Shown in pieces: positions 27,656-37,250 of a stretch of DNA of 56,816 bases (position 1 is its first letter; each line of letters begins with the position of its first letter). The notes under the pieces are model-generated. The model was not told the DNA's origin and did no database searches. It saw only the letters and a list, made by a program, of their open reading frames with translations. This stretch comes from Puniceicoccaceae bacterium. GTDB lineage: Bacteria > Verrucomicrobiota > Verrucomicrobiia > Opitutales > JAFGAQ01. The position numbers and the translations under genes are program-made. The stretch spans positions 240,768-297,583 of the forward strand of contig JANQOQ010000010.1 of NCBI GenBank assembly GCA_028285755.1. Direction: 5' to 3'.

Positions 27656-28018
27656 ATGAAATTAAAGCATAAACAACTTTTACGTCAAAAGCGCCGCTGG
27701 CGGGTTCGCAAAAAAGTATCCGGCACTGCGGAGCGTCCACGCCTGTGTGTTTATTTTAGTAACCAGCACATCTATGCCCAGTGCATTGATGATATTGCAG
27801 GCAACACCCTTCTGTATGTCTCTACGGTCTCCAAGGATCTGGATGGTGAGTCTATCCGCCCGAATATTGAAGGCGCTGCCAAGCTTGGAAAAATCGTAGC
27901 TGAAAAGGCGAAGGATAAGAAAATCGAAAACGTGGTATTTGATCGCTCCGGTAAGCTATACCATGGATGCGTGAAGGCATTTGCAGAAGCTGCGCGGGAA
28001 GGGGGACTTAATTTCTAA
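27656..28018 (+). CDS. rplR: 50S ribosomal protein L18
   Basis: L18 carries 5S rRNA into the 50S subunit. [20 protein letters not shown] and the end [19 protein letters not shown] are typical. The length is 120 residues. Confidence 0.97.
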   Translation: MKLKHKQLLRQKRRWRVRKKVSGTAERPRLCVYFSNQHIYAQCIDDIAGNTLLYVSTVSKDLDGESIRPNIEGAAKLGKIVAEKAKDKKIENVVFDRSGKLYHGCVKAFAEAAREGGLNF

Positions 28019-28019
28019 T

Positions 28020-28631
28020 ATGAGTACTGCTCCACAAACCGTTACATCTACTGAAGACAGTCCCGAGCTTTTTGAAAAAGTGGTGCATATCAATCGATGT
28101 GCCAAAGTAGTAAAGGGCGGCCGCCGTTTCAGCTTTTCCGCACTCGTAGTTACCGGTGACCAACAGGGAACCATTGGCTACGGCTATGGTAAGGCCAAGG
28201 AAGTGCCCCAGGCTATCCAGAAAGGTACTGACCAGGCAAACCGCAATAAACTTTCTGTGCAAATCAAGGGGGACACGATCCCGCACGAAGTGTTGGGCAT
28301 TGCCGATGGTGGCAAAGTCATGCTCAAGCCTGCTGCTCCCGGTACCGGAATCATTGCAGGTAGTGCTGTCCGCGCAGTTGTAGAAGCTGCCGGCATCAAG
28401 AATATTTTAACTAAATCACTCGGCTCGAACAACAAGCTGGCGCTTGTTCATGCAACTATCGCAGGTCTCAAGAAGTTACGTACTTCTGAGAGCGTAGAAG
28501 TATTGCGTGGCAAAGTGGAAGCTCCGGTTGAAGTCGTTGAAGAAGAGGCTGTGGCAGAGGAGGAAGAAACTCCCGTTGCTGCACCCCAGATCCCGGCCCC
28601 TGTCGCTGAGGAACCCAAAAAAGAATCATAA
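28020..28631 (+). CDS. rpsE: 30S ribosomal protein S5 with acidic tail
   Basis: S5 contributes to decoding fidelity. The start is at ATG 28020 ([20 protein letters not shown]), one base after the rplR stop. The double-stranded RNA-binding part ([20 protein letters not shown]) and the second domain ([20 protein letters not shown]) are clear. After the normal end near residue 168 there is an extra tail of about 35 residues rich in glutamate, alanine and proline. The length is 203 residues. rplO follows without rpmD (L30) in between. Confidence 0.97.
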   Translation: MSTAPQTVTSTEDSPELFEKVVHINRCAKVVKGGRRFSFSALVVTGDQQGTIGYGYGKAKEVPQAIQKGTDQANRNKLSVQIKGDTIPHEVLGIADGGKVMLKPAAPGTGIIAGSAVRAVVEAAGIKNILTKSLGSNNKLALVHATIAGLKKLRTSESVEVLRGKVEAPVEVVEEEAVAEEEETPVAAPQIPAPVAEEPKKES

Positions 28632-28654
28632 TTTCCCATTAGGAGATCAAAACC

Positions 28655-29152
28655 ATGGAACTACATACAATCGCTAACAGCAATGGAGCCAACCGCCGTA
28701 AGAAGCGTGTCGGTTCCGGTGAAGGCAGCGGACTCGGCAAAACTTGTGGCCGTGGTCAAAAAGGGGCAAAATCCCGATCAGGCTACAGTGTAAGGCCCGG
28801 CTTTGAGGGGGGGCAAATGCCACTCTACCTGAAGTTGCCGCACCGTGGATTCAGTAATTACAAGCATCGCACCAATTATGCTGAACTCAGTATTCGCGAT
28901 CTTTCGAAATTTGATGAGAAAGTAACCATAACGCGTGAATACCTGATTGAAAAGGGCTTCATCGCGAAGTCAGTGAAGCGTGTGAAGCTGCTTGCAAATG
29001 GTGAAACGGATAAGGCTTACACGATTGAAGTTGCCAAGGCATCTGCCGGTGCGATTGCCAAGATCGAAAAGGCCGGAGGTAAGGTTACCCTATTATCTGA
29101 AAAGACTGAGGCAGAGCCTGAACCGGAAAAAGCAGAATCTGAGGAAAAATAA
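28655..29152 (+). CDS. rplO: 50S ribosomal protein L15 with acidic tail
   Basis: L15 is a late 50S assembly protein. GEGSGLGKTCGRGQKGAKSRSG and KLPHRGFSNYKHRTNY are diagnostic (the first read in two parts). The C terminus carries an added acidic run (EAEPEPEKAESEEK). The length is 165 residues. A good AGGAG Shine-Dalgarno sequence is present. secY follows after 3 bases. Confidence 0.97.
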   Translation: MELHTIANSNGANRRKKRVGSGEGSGLGKTCGRGQKGAKSRSGYSVRPGFEGGQMPLYLKLPHRGFSNYKHRTNYAELSIRDLSKFDEKVTITREYLIEKGFIAKSVKRVKLLANGETDKAYTIEVAKASAGAIAKIEKAGGKVTLLSEKTEAEPEPEKAESEEK

Positions 29153-29155
29153 ACA

Positions 29156-30673
29156 ATGCTCTCTGCTTTTACCAATTGTCTGAAAATTCCCCAGCTCCGC
29201 CAGCGTATTTTCTTTACGGTGGCGATGTTGTTTATTGCCCGCGTGGGTGCAAATATTCCTTTACCGGGAATTGATCCTACGCCGATTAAAGCATTTCTCG
29301 ACGACCAGGCGGCGAATGCTGGCGGCGGTCTGTTTGGCATGGTTAACATGTTTACGGGGGGAGCTCTCTTTAATGGTGCGATCTTCGCGTTGGGCATTAT
29401 GCCCTACATCAGTGCATCGATTATCATGCAGCTGATGGGTGCAGTGGTGCCTTCGATTGCACGACTCCAGCAGGAGGGTGAAGTGGGCCGTCAGAAGATC
29501 AGCCAATATACCCGCTATCTGACCCTGGCCATTTGTATTGTACAGGGAACGATGCTGATCCGCGCTTTCCAGGTAAACCCAGGGGTGCTCATGGGGATGA
29601 ACTTTAGCCAGGCGGAATATGGGGCAGTCGTTATCAATGGCGGCTTCTGGTTTTTCCTTACGGCTGTGGTATTCCTATCGACGGGCACCATGATACTCAC
29701 GTGGCTGGGTGAGCAAATCACTCAGAATGGGGTGGGCAACGGTATCTCTTTATTAATTACGGTGGGGATACTTGCAGACTTACCGCGGGCAATCATGCAG
29801 GTGGTCACCATGTTTACATCACCCATTGGGGCGGAAACAACGAGTTTCGGGGTGCCGCATGCGATACTCATGCTGGCCTTGCTACTTGCAGTAATAGCCG
29901 GGGTGACGGCCATAACGCAGGCCCAGCGGAAAATTCCCGTACAATACGCCAAGCGCATGGTGGGTCGTAAAGTCTATGGGGGCCAAAGCTCCTTTATGCC
30001 ACTGAAGGTGAATTACTCAGGTGTAATGCCCATCATTTTCGCGAGTGCGATCTTGATTTTCCCGGCTCAGATATTACAGATGCTCGGAGGTATCAGTGGT
30101 AATCTCACATTCCTGCAGGATTTTGCGAATGCCATTTCACATGGTCAGCCTTTTTATTACATTACATTTGGAACCCTTATTTTGATCTTCAGCTATTTCT
30201 GGGTGTCCATGATGTTTAAGCCCGTTGAGATCGCGGATAATTTGAAAAAGTCCGGTGGTTTTATCCCTGGGGTACGTCCGGGTGAGCCGACTGCAAAGTT
30301 TCTCGATCACGTGATGACCCGCCTGACATTGGCAGGTGCTATATTCCTGACGATTATTGCTGTATTCCCGGATCTACTTTCACTGCGATTCAATATCCCG
30401 GCATTGGTTGCCAATTTCTTCGGAGGTACTGCAATTCTCATTACCGTGGGGGTTGCTTTGGATACCATGCGCCAGATCGAAACCTATCTGCTGCAACGCC
30501 ATTATGATGGATTCCTGAAGAAAGGCCGTATTAAAGGTCGCAGCACTGCCATGAAAAACCGCCAACTGCTCGAAGCTTCGGATGTGAAGGATTTCTGGGG
30601 TGTATGGCGCCCGTTCATTGTTCTAGCGGTTATCGTCTTTCTGTTTGGTTTAATTGCTGATATTATCAGCTAG
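29156..30673 (+). CDS. secY: protein translocase subunit SecY
   Basis: SecY is the channel of the Sec translocon in the inner membrane. The start FTNCLKIPQLRQRIFFTV, the plug region GANIPLPGIDP, GIMPYISASIIMQLM in helix 2 and the basic loop AQRKIPVQYAKRMVG are typical. Ten membrane helices can be traced. The length of 505 residues is longer than in E. coli (443). It closes the spc part, with map 9 bases downstream and no adk. Confidence 0.98.
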   Translation: MLSAFTNCLKIPQLRQRIFFTVAMLFIARVGANIPLPGIDPTPIKAFLDDQAANAGGGLFGMVNMFTGGALFNGAIFALGIMPYISASIIMQLMGAVVPSIARLQQEGEVGRQKISQYTRYLTLAICIVQGTMLIRAFQVNPGVLMGMNFSQAEYGAVVINGGFWFFLTAVVFLSTGTMILTWLGEQITQNGVGNGISLLITVGILADLPRAIMQVVTMFTSPIGAETTSFGVPHAILMLALLLAVIAGVTAITQAQRKIPVQYAKRMVGRKVYGGQSSFMPLKVNYSGVMPIIFASAILIFPAQILQMLGGISGNLTFLQDFANAISHGQPFYYITFGTLILIFSYFWVSMMFKPVEIADNLKKSGGFIPGVRPGEPTAKFLDHVMTRLTLAGAIFLTIIAVFPDLLSLRFNIPALVANFFGGTAILITVGVALDTMRQIETYLLQRHYDGFLKKGRIKGRSTAMKNRQLLEASDVKDFWGVWRPFIVLAVIVFLFGLIADIIS

Positions 30674-30682
30674 ACCACGACG

Positions 30683-31495
30683 ATGATGTCTACAACCTCC
30701 GGCAGCACCGTGGCTACCCTGCGAAAGAATGCGATCCCGCTCAAAAACAAAGAGCAGGTAGCAGCTATGCGGGAAGCTTGTAAGCGCGCTGCTGAGGTAT
30801 TGCAAACCATGGCCGAGCACGTCCAGCCGGGCATCAGCACTTATGATCTGGATCGCATAGGCAAGGATGCCATGGAAAAACTGGGTGTGCAGAGTGCCTG
30901 CTATGGCTATGAAGGCTCACACGGTCCTTTTCCGGCATATACGTGTATATCACTCAATGAGGAAGTGGTGCACGGGATCGGGGTGCTCGAGCGTGAAATT
31001 CAGTCGGGTGACATTGTAAGCCTGGACGTAGTCACGCGCTATGAGGGATTTATTGGCGACAATGCGCGCACGGTAATCGTGGGTGATGTGGATCCCTCGA
31101 TACAGGATATGGTGAAAACTACGGAGGAGGCGCTCTATAAGGGTATCGAGCAGGCTGTTTCCGGAAACCGTGTTGGGGATATTTCGAACGCGGTGCAAAA
31201 GTATGTTGAGCGCAAGGGTTACAGCGTAATCCGCGAATTTGTAGGGCATGGAGTTGGACAGAGTATGCATGAGCCTCCGCAAATCCCGAATTTTGGTCGC
31301 CGTAAAACCGGTGACCGTATTAAGCCCGGTATGACCTTTGCAATCGAGCCGATGGTGAATATGGGACGCAAGGAAGTGACGGTCATGGATGACGGCTGGA
31401 CTGTTACCACCAAAGACGGACTGCCCGCAGCTCATTTTGAGCATACCGTATTAGTAACGTCAGATGGAGTAGAAATCTTGACAAGCACCGAATAA
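30683..31495 (+). CDS. map: methionine aminopeptidase type I
   Basis: MAP removes the initiator methionine from new proteins. The metal ligands are seen in SLDVVTRYEGFIGDNARTV (two aspartates), FVGHGVGQSMHE (histidine), TFAIEPMV (glutamate) and AAHFEHTVLV (glutamate). The length is 270 residues including about 18 weakly conserved N-terminal residues. ATG at 30683 or 30686 could start. The usual companions adk, infA and rpmJ are absent around it. Confidence 0.96.
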   Translation: MMSTTSGSTVATLRKNAIPLKNKEQVAAMREACKRAAEVLQTMAEHVQPGISTYDLDRIGKDAMEKLGVQSACYGYEGSHGPFPAYTCISLNEEVVHGIGVLEREIQSGDIVSLDVVTRYEGFIGDNARTVIVGDVDPSIQDMVKTTEEALYKGIEQAVSGNRVGDISNAVQKYVERKGYSVIREFVGHGVGQSMHEPPQIPNFGRRKTGDRIKPGMTFAIEPMVNMGRKEVTVMDDGWTVTTKDGLPAAHFEHTVLVTSDGVEILTSTE

Positions 31496-31543
31496 CTCTT
31501 TTTTATCTTACTTTTTTTCAAATCAAACAATCGTCTAAATCAC

Positions 31544-31918
31544 ATGCCAAGAATTTTAGGAGTCGATATTCCCAACAATAAGAAAATAGAATACGCGTTG
31601 CGCTATATCTATGGGGTTGGACCTACACGTGCAAAATTAATTGTGGAGCAGGCGGATATTGATCCCGCTACCCGCTCTCATGAGCTCACTGAAGAACAGC
31701 TAAACCGCATTACTGCCTGCATTAACGACAATAAGTTTGTAGTAGAAGGTGATTTGCGACGAGAAACCATTGGAAATATCAAGCGCCTGCAGGCCACTAA
31801 GTGCTATCGGGGCTTCCGTCATATCCGCGGGCTACCTTGTCGCGGTCAACGTACTAACACCAATGCACGCACCCGTAAGGGCGGTCGTAAGACTGTGGGT
31901 GTAGTCCGTAAGAAGTAA
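31544..31918 (+). CDS. rpsM: 30S ribosomal protein S13
   Basis: S13 forms bridge B1 contacts and touches P-site t[42 protein letters not shown] and [19 protein letters not shown] are diagnostic. The length is 124 residues. It starts the alpha operon. No rpmJ (L36) or infA lies before it and no Shine-Dalgarno sequence is seen. Confidence 0.98.
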   Translation: MPRILGVDIPNNKKIEYALRYIYGVGPTRAKLIVEQADIDPATRSHELTEEQLNRITACINDNKFVVEGDLRRETIGNIKRLQATKCYRGFRHIRGLPCRGQRTNTNARTRKGGRKTVGVVRKK

Positions 31919-31938
31919 TTTTATCATTTTAATAAGAC

Positions 31939-32487
31939 ATGGCTGACGAAGAAGCAAAAGTTGAAGCTGAAAAGGAAGAAAAAACCGTTGAGGTGTCTTC
32001 CGATATACCTGAGGAAAATAAAAATCTCAGTGCTGACGAAAAATTAACTGAATCCGTTAAGGCAGAAAAGGAAACGGCTGCTGATCTCCTGAAGGATGAT
32101 CTCGGGGATCTCAAGGTACGCAAAGCAAAAGGCAGTAAGAATGTTACCAGCGGAATCTGCCATGTTTTAGCAACTTTTAATAATACTAAAGTTACCTTCT
32201 CCGACATGCAGGGCAATGTGATTTCCTGGGCATCAGCCGGTAAGTGTAATTTTCGCGGATCACGCAAGTCGACCGCTTATGCTTCACAAGTTGTAACCCA
32301 GAATGCAGGACGTGTTGCGATGTCACATGGCCTCAAGGAAGTGGTTGTAAAAATCAGTGGCCCGGGAATGGGTCGTGATTCTGCAGTCCGTGCGCTTCAG
32401 GCAATGGGTTTGCAAATTACCAGTATTATTGATGCGACTCCCGTACCGCATAATGGTTGTCGCCCTAAGAAACGCCGTCGCGCATAA
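31939..32487 (+). CDS. rpsK: 30S ribosomal protein S11 with acidic N-terminal extension
   Basis: S11 is part of the 30S platform. The core begins near residue 60 with [20 protein letters not shown] and ends with [15 protein letters not shown], both canonical. Before it are about 55 residues rich in glutamate, lysine and aspartate ([19 protein letters not shown] onward) that are absent from the usual 129-residue protein. No alternative start lies close to the core, and the extension keeps the frame from a good ATG. The length is 182 residues. Confidence 0.95.
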   Translation: MADEEAKVEAEKEEKTVEVSSDIPEENKNLSADEKLTESVKAEKETAADLLKDDLGDLKVRKAKGSKNVTSGICHVLATFNNTKVTFSDMQGNVISWASAGKCNFRGSRKSTAYASQVVTQNAGRVAMSHGLKEVVVKISGPGMGRDSAVRALQAMGLQITSIIDATPVPHNGCRPKKRRRA

Positions 32488-32501
32488 CCCATTTTTCGAA
32501 A

Positions 32502-33110
32502 ATGTCTCGATACACAGGACCTACCACCCGCATCAATCGCCGTTTCGGCATGCCCATTTTCGCTGCGAACAAAGCGTTCGAGCGTCGTTCGTACCCACCG
32601 GGTCAGCATGGACCGCGTCTGCGCCGTAAACTGAATGATTATTCAATCGGTCTGAATGAAAAGCAGAAGCTGCGTTACATGTACGGACTCTCTGAAAAGC
32701 AGTTTCGCATTACCTTTGAAAATGCGAAGAAGCGCAAAGGGATTGCCGGTGAGAATTTTATCCAGCTTCTGGAATGCCGTCTCGATAATGTGGTATATCG
32801 TGCAGGCCTTGCACGCAGCCGCCAGTCGGCGCGTCAGTTTGTTTGCCACGGTCATGTATTGGTAAATGGCAAGAAGGTGGATATCCCCAGCTTCCAGGTA
32901 AAAGCGGGTGACGAAATCAGTGTGCGTGATCGTGCATCGTCCCGTCAGTTGGGAACACGCAATGTTGAGGACAATCAATATCGCCCCGTACCGCCCTGGC
33001 TCACTTTAAATGCAGATGTGCTTAAAGTAAATGTGACTCGTTTGCCGAATCGGGATGAATCCGATACTACCATCAACGAGCAGCTCATCGTAGAATTTTA
33101 CAGTCGTTAA
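32502..33110 (+). CDS. rpsD: 30S ribosomal protein S4, zinc-free
   Basis: S4 is a primary 16S rRNA-binding protein and, in many bacteria, represses the alpha operon. GPTTRINRRFGMPIFAANKA at the N terminus lacks the cysteine zinc motif of some S4 proteins. The S4 RNA-binding domain is seen in LECRLDNVVYRAGLARSRQS and ARQFVCHGHVLVNGKKVDIP. The length is 202 residues. Confidence 0.97.
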   Translation: MSRYTGPTTRINRRFGMPIFAANKAFERRSYPPGQHGPRLRRKLNDYSIGLNEKQKLRYMYGLSEKQFRITFENAKKRKGIAGENFIQLLECRLDNVVYRAGLARSRQSARQFVCHGHVLVNGKKVDIPSFQVKAGDEISVRDRASSRQLGTRNVEDNQYRPVPPWLTLNADVLKVNVTRLPNRDESDTTINEQLIVEFYSR

Positions 33111-33128
33111 TTTTTAGTTTTAAGAATC

Positions 33129-34127
33129 ATGCCGAAACGTTTAGGTAAATTTGAAATTCCCAATATACTCACTAAGGTCGACGAAGTTTCGACTCCTACA
33201 TTTGCCCGCTTTATAGCAGAACCTTTTGAAACGGGTTACGGGCATACTCTGGGGAATGCGATTCGTCGTGTGCTTTTGAGCTCCATTGAAGGGGCTGCCA
33301 TTACTTCCATTAAAATTGATGGGGTAAATCACGAATTTCAGAGTGTAGACGGGATCGTAGAGGATGTCACTGAGATCGTGTTGAATTTAAAGAAGGTATT
33401 AATCTCCAGCGAAAAGCGTGAGCCGGTTAGCCTGATCATCGATGAGGACAAGGATGGCCCCATTACTGCCGGAGATATTCAGGAAGTCAGCGACGTGAAG
33501 ATCCTGAACCCGGAGCAAGTCATTTGTCATATTGACCAAAAGCAAAAGTTTTATGCGGAGCTGACTGTCCAGGTAGGTCGTGGGTTCTCAACAGGTGAGG
33601 AGAACAAAGTCGAAGATCAACCCATTGGCGTGATCCCCATCGATTCTCTTTATAGCCCGATCAGGCTTGTGAAGTATGCGGTTGAAAATACCCGTGTTGG
33701 TCAAATGACTGACTACGACAAACTCATCCTTGAAGTAACGACTGACGGTCGCATCACTCCGGATGATGCGGTCAAGCACGCAGCTTCTATTTTGAAGTAT
33801 CACCTTGATGTATTCGATGAAGTCAGCCAGGATGAAGTTGAATTTGAAAGTGAAAACAAGGAGATCAGCGAAGAGCAAAACCGCCTGCGCAAGCTCCTGA
33901 ATATGAGCGTTAACGAAATTGAACTCTCGGTGCGTGCGGCGAACTGCCTGAACAATGCAAATATCACAACCGTGGGTGAGCTCGCTATGAAGGGTGAGCA
34001 GGAAATGCTCAAATATCGTAATTTTGGTAAGAAGTCTCTCAATGAAATCAAAGCGAAGCTCGAGCAATTGGGTCTGTCGCTGGGTATGCAGATCGACGAT
34101 CGACTCATTGATCGTAAAGATGACTAG
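33129..34127 (+). CDS. rpoA: RNA polymerase subunit alpha
   Basis: Alpha dimerises to start RNA polymerase assembly and contacts upstream promoter DNA and activators. The N-terminal domain shows EPFETGYGHTLGNAIRRVLL (start of the dimerisation core). The C-terminal domain shows LSVRAANCLNNANITTVGEL and FGKKSLNEIKAKLEQLGL, the helix-hairpin-helix DNA-binding part. The length is 332 residues, as expected. Confidence 0.98.
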   Translation: MPKRLGKFEIPNILTKVDEVSTPTFARFIAEPFETGYGHTLGNAIRRVLLSSIEGAAITSIKIDGVNHEFQSVDGIVEDVTEIVLNLKKVLISSEKREPVSLIIDEDKDGPITAGDIQEVSDVKILNPEQVICHIDQKQKFYAELTVQVGRGFSTGEENKVEDQPIGVIPIDSLYSPIRLVKYAVENTRVGQMTDYDKLILEVTTDGRITPDDAVKHAASILKYHLDVFDEVSQDEVEFESENKEISEEQNRLRKLLNMSVNEIELSVRAANCLNNANITTVGELAMKGEQEMLKYRNFGKKSLNEIKAKLEQLGLSLGMQIDDRLIDRKDD

Positions 34128-34154
34128 AATCCTAACCGTAAGCCAACTACACGT

Positions 34155-34814
34155 ATGCGTCATAACAAACACCGTCATGTATTAGGAGTAAAAACCGCTC
34201 ATCGCAGCGCGTTATTGGCCAATTTGGCAAGCTCACTGATCTTTCACAACCGTATTGAAACGACTTTGTCCAAGGCGAAGGCATTGCGTCCTTTTATTGA
34301 GCGTATCATTACACTCGCGAAGAAGGCACACTTGAGCGATGATGCAGCGTTGGGTGTACATTATCGACGTCAGGCGCTGGCCAAGTTACGCAGTAAGGAA
34401 GCGGTAAGAATTCTCTTTAACGAGAAGGCTGAGGAGTTTGCAGATCGTAATGGGGGTTACACCCGAATTTACAAGATTGGTAAGCGTATTGGCGATGCTG
34501 CGGATATGGCGATCATTGAGTTGATTGAGGCGGGTGATGAAGGCTATACCAAGCCTAAGGCAAAGAAATCTTCCAAGAAGTCTCCAGCGAAAGCAAGTGC
34601 AGCCAAGGAGCCGGAAAACAAGGTAGAAGCTGAGGAGGTAGTTACTGAAGTGGTTGAGGAAGCCGTTGTAGAGGAAGCTCCTGTCGAAGAAAAGGCAGAA
34701 GCTAAAGCTCCTAAAAAGAAGGCTCCGGCCAAAAAGGCCACCCCAAAGAAAGCAGAAGCCAAAAAGGAAGCGGCTCCAAAAAAGGCAGCTAAAGAGGACA
34801 CAAAAGAAGATTAG
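34155..34814 (+). CDS. rplQ: 50S ribosomal protein L17 with long charged tail
   Basis: L17 lies at the tunnel-exit side of the 50S subunit. The core is canonical: MRHNKHRHVLGVKTAHRSAL, IETTLSKAKALRPFIERIIT and GGYTRIYKIGKRIGDAADMA. From about residue 132 to 219 there is a low-complexity tail rich in lysine, alanine, glutamate and proline (PKKKAPAKKATPKKAEAKK), much like a histone H1 tail. Such long tails also occur on L17 of a few other phyla, but this one is large. It ends the alpha operon. Confidence 0.95.
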   Translation: MRHNKHRHVLGVKTAHRSALLANLASSLIFHNRIETTLSKAKALRPFIERIITLAKKAHLSDDAALGVHYRRQALAKLRSKEAVRILFNEKAEEFADRNGGYTRIYKIGKRIGDAADMAIIELIEAGDEGYTKPKAKKSSKKSPAKASAAKEPENKVEAEEVVTEVVEEAVVEEAPVEEKAEAKAPKKKAPAKKATPKKAEAKKEAAPKKAAKEDTKED

Positions 34815-34820
34815 CTCATT

Positions 34821-34850
34821 AGCTTTAGGTAAAAATATTTGCCTAAAGCT
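34821..34850 (+). terminator. 13-bp hairpin after rplQ
   Basis: AGCTTTAGGTAAA (34821-34833) pairs completely with TTTGCCTAAAGCT (34838-34850, one G-U) around an AATA loop, 6 bases after the rplQ stop. No T run follows, so it may be a 3'-end stabiliser or a non-canonical terminator of the alpha operon. Confidence 0.6.
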
Positions 34851-34864
34851 CTGTAAGTCCGATT

Positions 34865-35575
34865 ATGGACTCATTAGCTATGAATCGTGTCTCTATAGTA
34901 ATCCCGGCCTATAATGAAGAAGCCACTATTGAAAATATAGTGGGTCAGGTATGCCGATCGGGTGTCGATCTGTTTGAAATCATTATCGTTAATGACTGTT
35001 CGGCGGATCGTACTCAGGAAATTATTGATTCACTTGAGATGGATGTGCCGATCCGATCATTCAAGCATGAAGTCAATCAAGGCAAGGGCGCGGCTTTAGC
35101 AACGGGAATTGCACAAGTTCAGGGGGATATCGTTATTATACAGGATGCTGATCTTGAATACGATCCGGCGGAGTATCCGATTTTGCTGCAACCTATACTC
35201 GATGGTAAGGCGGATGTCGTTTTTGGTTCCCGTTTTATGGGAGGTGGACCGCATCGTGTTGTATTCTTCTGGCACATGGTCGGCAATAAAGTGCTTACGC
35301 TGATGTCGAACTTCTTCACCAATATCAACCTTACCGATATGGAAACCTGCTATAAGGTCTTTAAGGCTGAAATCATTAAAGACATCAAGATTGAGGAAAA
35401 GCGATTTGGATTTGAGCCTGAAATTACGGCAAAAGTTGCTAAGAAGAAGTGCCGCATTTATGAAGTAGGTATCAGCTATTCAGGCAGAACTTACGAAGAA
35501 GGTAAGAAAATCAACTGGAAGGATGGGTTTCGGGCGATTTACGCGATCTTGAAGTATAACCTTTTTCGCAAGTAG
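34865..35575 (+). CDS. family 2 glycosyltransferase (DPM1-like)
   Basis: This is a GT-A fold glycosyltransferase of family 2, similar to dolichyl/undecaprenyl-phosphate mannosyl or glucosyl transferases. VSIVIPAYNEEATIENIV, IIIVNDCSADRTQEI, NQGKGAALATGI and the metal-binding QDADLEYDPAEYP are diagnostic. No C-terminal membrane helices follow, so it is likely peripheral. The length is 236 residues. ATG at 34865 or 34880 could start. It lies just upstream of lpxC-fabZ, and a role in envelope glycolipid synthesis is plausible. Confidence 0.88.
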   Translation: MDSLAMNRVSIVIPAYNEEATIENIVGQVCRSGVDLFEIIIVNDCSADRTQEIIDSLEMDVPIRSFKHEVNQGKGAALATGIAQVQGDIVIIQDADLEYDPAEYPILLQPILDGKADVVFGSRFMGGGPHRVVFFWHMVGNKVLTLMSNFFTNINLTDMETCYKVFKAEIIKDIKIEEKRFGFEPEITAKVAKKKCRIYEVGISYSGRTYEEGKKINWKDGFRAIYAILKYNLFRK

Positions 35576-35637
35576 GACGCCCTCAAACACCTCACTTGCA
35601 TTCTTTGCTAAAATAACTTAGCTATAGCCCTTCGATT

Positions 35638-36963
35638 ATGGAATTGAAACAAAGAACCCTGTCTCAAGAGGTAAGCGTCCAAGGGGTATCTCTGCATACT
35701 GGTGAGGAGGTGGAGCTGACTTTGAAGCCGGCCCCTGCAAACACGGGCATCGTTTTTAAGCGTATAGACTTGCCGGAATCCCCGGAAGTCAGAGCGCATT
35801 ACGAGCTAATCGGCGATTTGCTAAGGAATACTACGTTGGTGTCCGGCCATGCAAAAGTGCATACGGTCGAGCATGTAGTCAGTGCGCTACGGGGGATGGA
35901 TATCGATAATGCGATAGTCGAGCTGAATGCCAGTGAGCCCCCGATTTTGGATGGCTCCGCCAAGCAATACGTGGACCTTATCGAAAAGGCGACCCCCATT
36001 GAACAGGAAACTGAGCGCAAAACTTTCAAGCTTGCTGAAACCATCAACGTGGAATTTGAGGGGAAATCGATGATCGCACTCCCTTATGACGGGTTTAAGA
36101 TCACTTGTACATTTGCAGATGAGCGCGGTAAATATACCCAATATTTAAGCATCGATATAGATCATGAGGTTTATCAGCGTCAGATCGCGCCGGCCCGTAC
36201 TTTTACTTTTTATGAAGATATAGAGGCGCTCATCAAGGCAGGTAAAATTAAAGGCGGAAGCTTGGATAGTGCGATCGTGATCAAAGAAGATAAAATTATG
36301 GCGAAGGAACCTCTCCGTTTTGAGGATGAATTCGTTCGTCATAAGATTTTGGATATTGTAGGTGATCTATCGTTGTTGGGGATGCCCATTAAAGCCCACA
36401 TCATCGCCACTAAACCCGGTCATGCGATCAACTCTGAGTTGACCAAAAAATTGGGAGAGCTCGCTCAATCCACAACCAAACCCATCGCAAAGCAGGCACC
36501 CAAACCTGCTGAAGCGGCACCGGCGATTACGGATGGTGCAGTTATGGATATTCAGGCAATTCTGGACTTTCTGCCGCACCGTTATCCTTTCTTATTGGTC
36601 GACCGGGTGATTGGTATAGATGAAAATACTATAACCGCCATTAAGAACGTAACCATCAATGAACCGTTTTTCGTAGGGCATTTCCCTGCTGAGCCGGTAA
36701 TGCCGGGGGTGTTGCAGGTAGAAGCCATGGCGCAAGTCGCAGGTATACTTTTGCTGAATAAAATCAATGACGCCGGACGGATTGCCTACTTTATGAGCTG
36801 CGATAAAGTGAAGTTTCGCAAGAAGGTGATACCGGGGGATCAGATACGTATCGAATGCGAACTCAAAAAGCTGCGTGGTAATAAACTGGGGCAGGCTTAT
36901 GCGGAGTGTAAGGTGAACGATGAGGTAGTCTCTTCTGCTGAGTTGATGTTTACGCTTGCATAA
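35638..36963 (+). CDS. lpxC-fabZ: bifunctional LpxC-FabZ (lipid A deacetylase / acyl-ACP dehydratase)
   Basis: Two enzymes are fused. Residues 1 to about 275 are LpxC, the zinc UDP-3-O-acyl-GlcNAc deacetylase that commits to lipid A. Its zinc ligands are H79 (TVEHVVSAL), H235 and D239 (HKILDIVGD), and GHAIN holds the catalytic histidine 262. A linker rich in alanine and proline (about 278-300) leads to FabZ, the 3-hydroxyacyl-ACP dehydratase, with catalytic H348 (FVGHFP) and E362 (VLQVEAMAQ). Both use hydroxyacyl-ACP-derived substrates, so the fusion may balance lipid A against fatty acid synthesis. Similar fusions are known from Bacteroidota and relatives. The gene indicates a lipopolysaccharide outer membrane. 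Confidence 0.96.
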   Translation: MELKQRTLSQEVSVQGVSLHTGEEVELTLKPAPANTGIVFKRIDLPESPEVRAHYELIGDLLRNTTLVSGHAKVHTVEHVVSALRGMDIDNAIVELNASEPPILDGSAKQYVDLIEKATPIEQETERKTFKLAETINVEFEGKSMIALPYDGFKITCTFADERGKYTQYLSIDIDHEVYQRQIAPARTFTFYEDIEALIKAGKIKGGSLDSAIVIKEDKIMAKEPLRFEDEFVRHKILDIVGDLSLLGMPIKAHIIATKPGHAINSELTKKLGELAQSTTKPIAKQAPKPAEAAPAITDGAVMDIQAILDFLPHRYPFLLVDRVIGIDENTITAIKNVTINEPFFVGHFPAEPVMPGVLQVEAMAQVAGILLLNKINDAGRIAYFMSCDKVKFRKKVIPGDQIRIECELKKLRGNKLGQAYAECKVNDEVVSSAELMFTLA

Positions 36964-37089
36964 TTCGTTTTTTTGAATCCTTTCTTCGCTCCCGAACTTC
37001 AGAAATTGCATGAAAATATTTCGACATTTTCCTTGACGAAGCATTCCCTCGAAGCCATTTTTTGAAGTTTATCTCTTTTAATATTAACG

Positions 37090-37095
37090 TATAAT
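37090..37095 (+). promoter_or_regulatory. -10 element upstream of tRNA-Thr and tuf
   Basis: A perfect TATAAT lies 35 bases before the tRNA-Thr 5' end. A TTGAAG at 37062-37067 is 22 bases upstream, which is too far for a standard -35. The start would be near 37102 and would serve tRNA-Thr and probably tuf. Confidence 0.45.
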
Positions 37096-37129
37096 TTAAC
37101 TCGAACGATTACACATTGTCACTCTACAG

Positions 37130-37205
37130 GCCCATGTAGCTCAGTCGGCAGAGCGCGTCCTTGGTAAGGACGAGGTCGGCGGTTCAAATCCGCTCGTGGG
37201 CTCCA
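37130..37205 (+). tRNA. tRNA-Thr (anticodon GGT)
   Basis: A full cloverleaf can be drawn: acceptor GCCCATG with CGTGGGC, D stem GCTC/GAGC, anticodon stem CGTCC/GGACG with loop TTGGTAA (GGT, threonine), T stem GGCGG/CCGCT with loop TTCAAAT. The discriminator is T and CCA is encoded. It lies 45 bases before tuf, the same neighbourhood as in the E. coli tufB operon. Confidence 0.96.
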
Positions 37206-37250
37206 GGGATACGTAATTTAACATTAAACTCAAACTCCATACGACCATTC

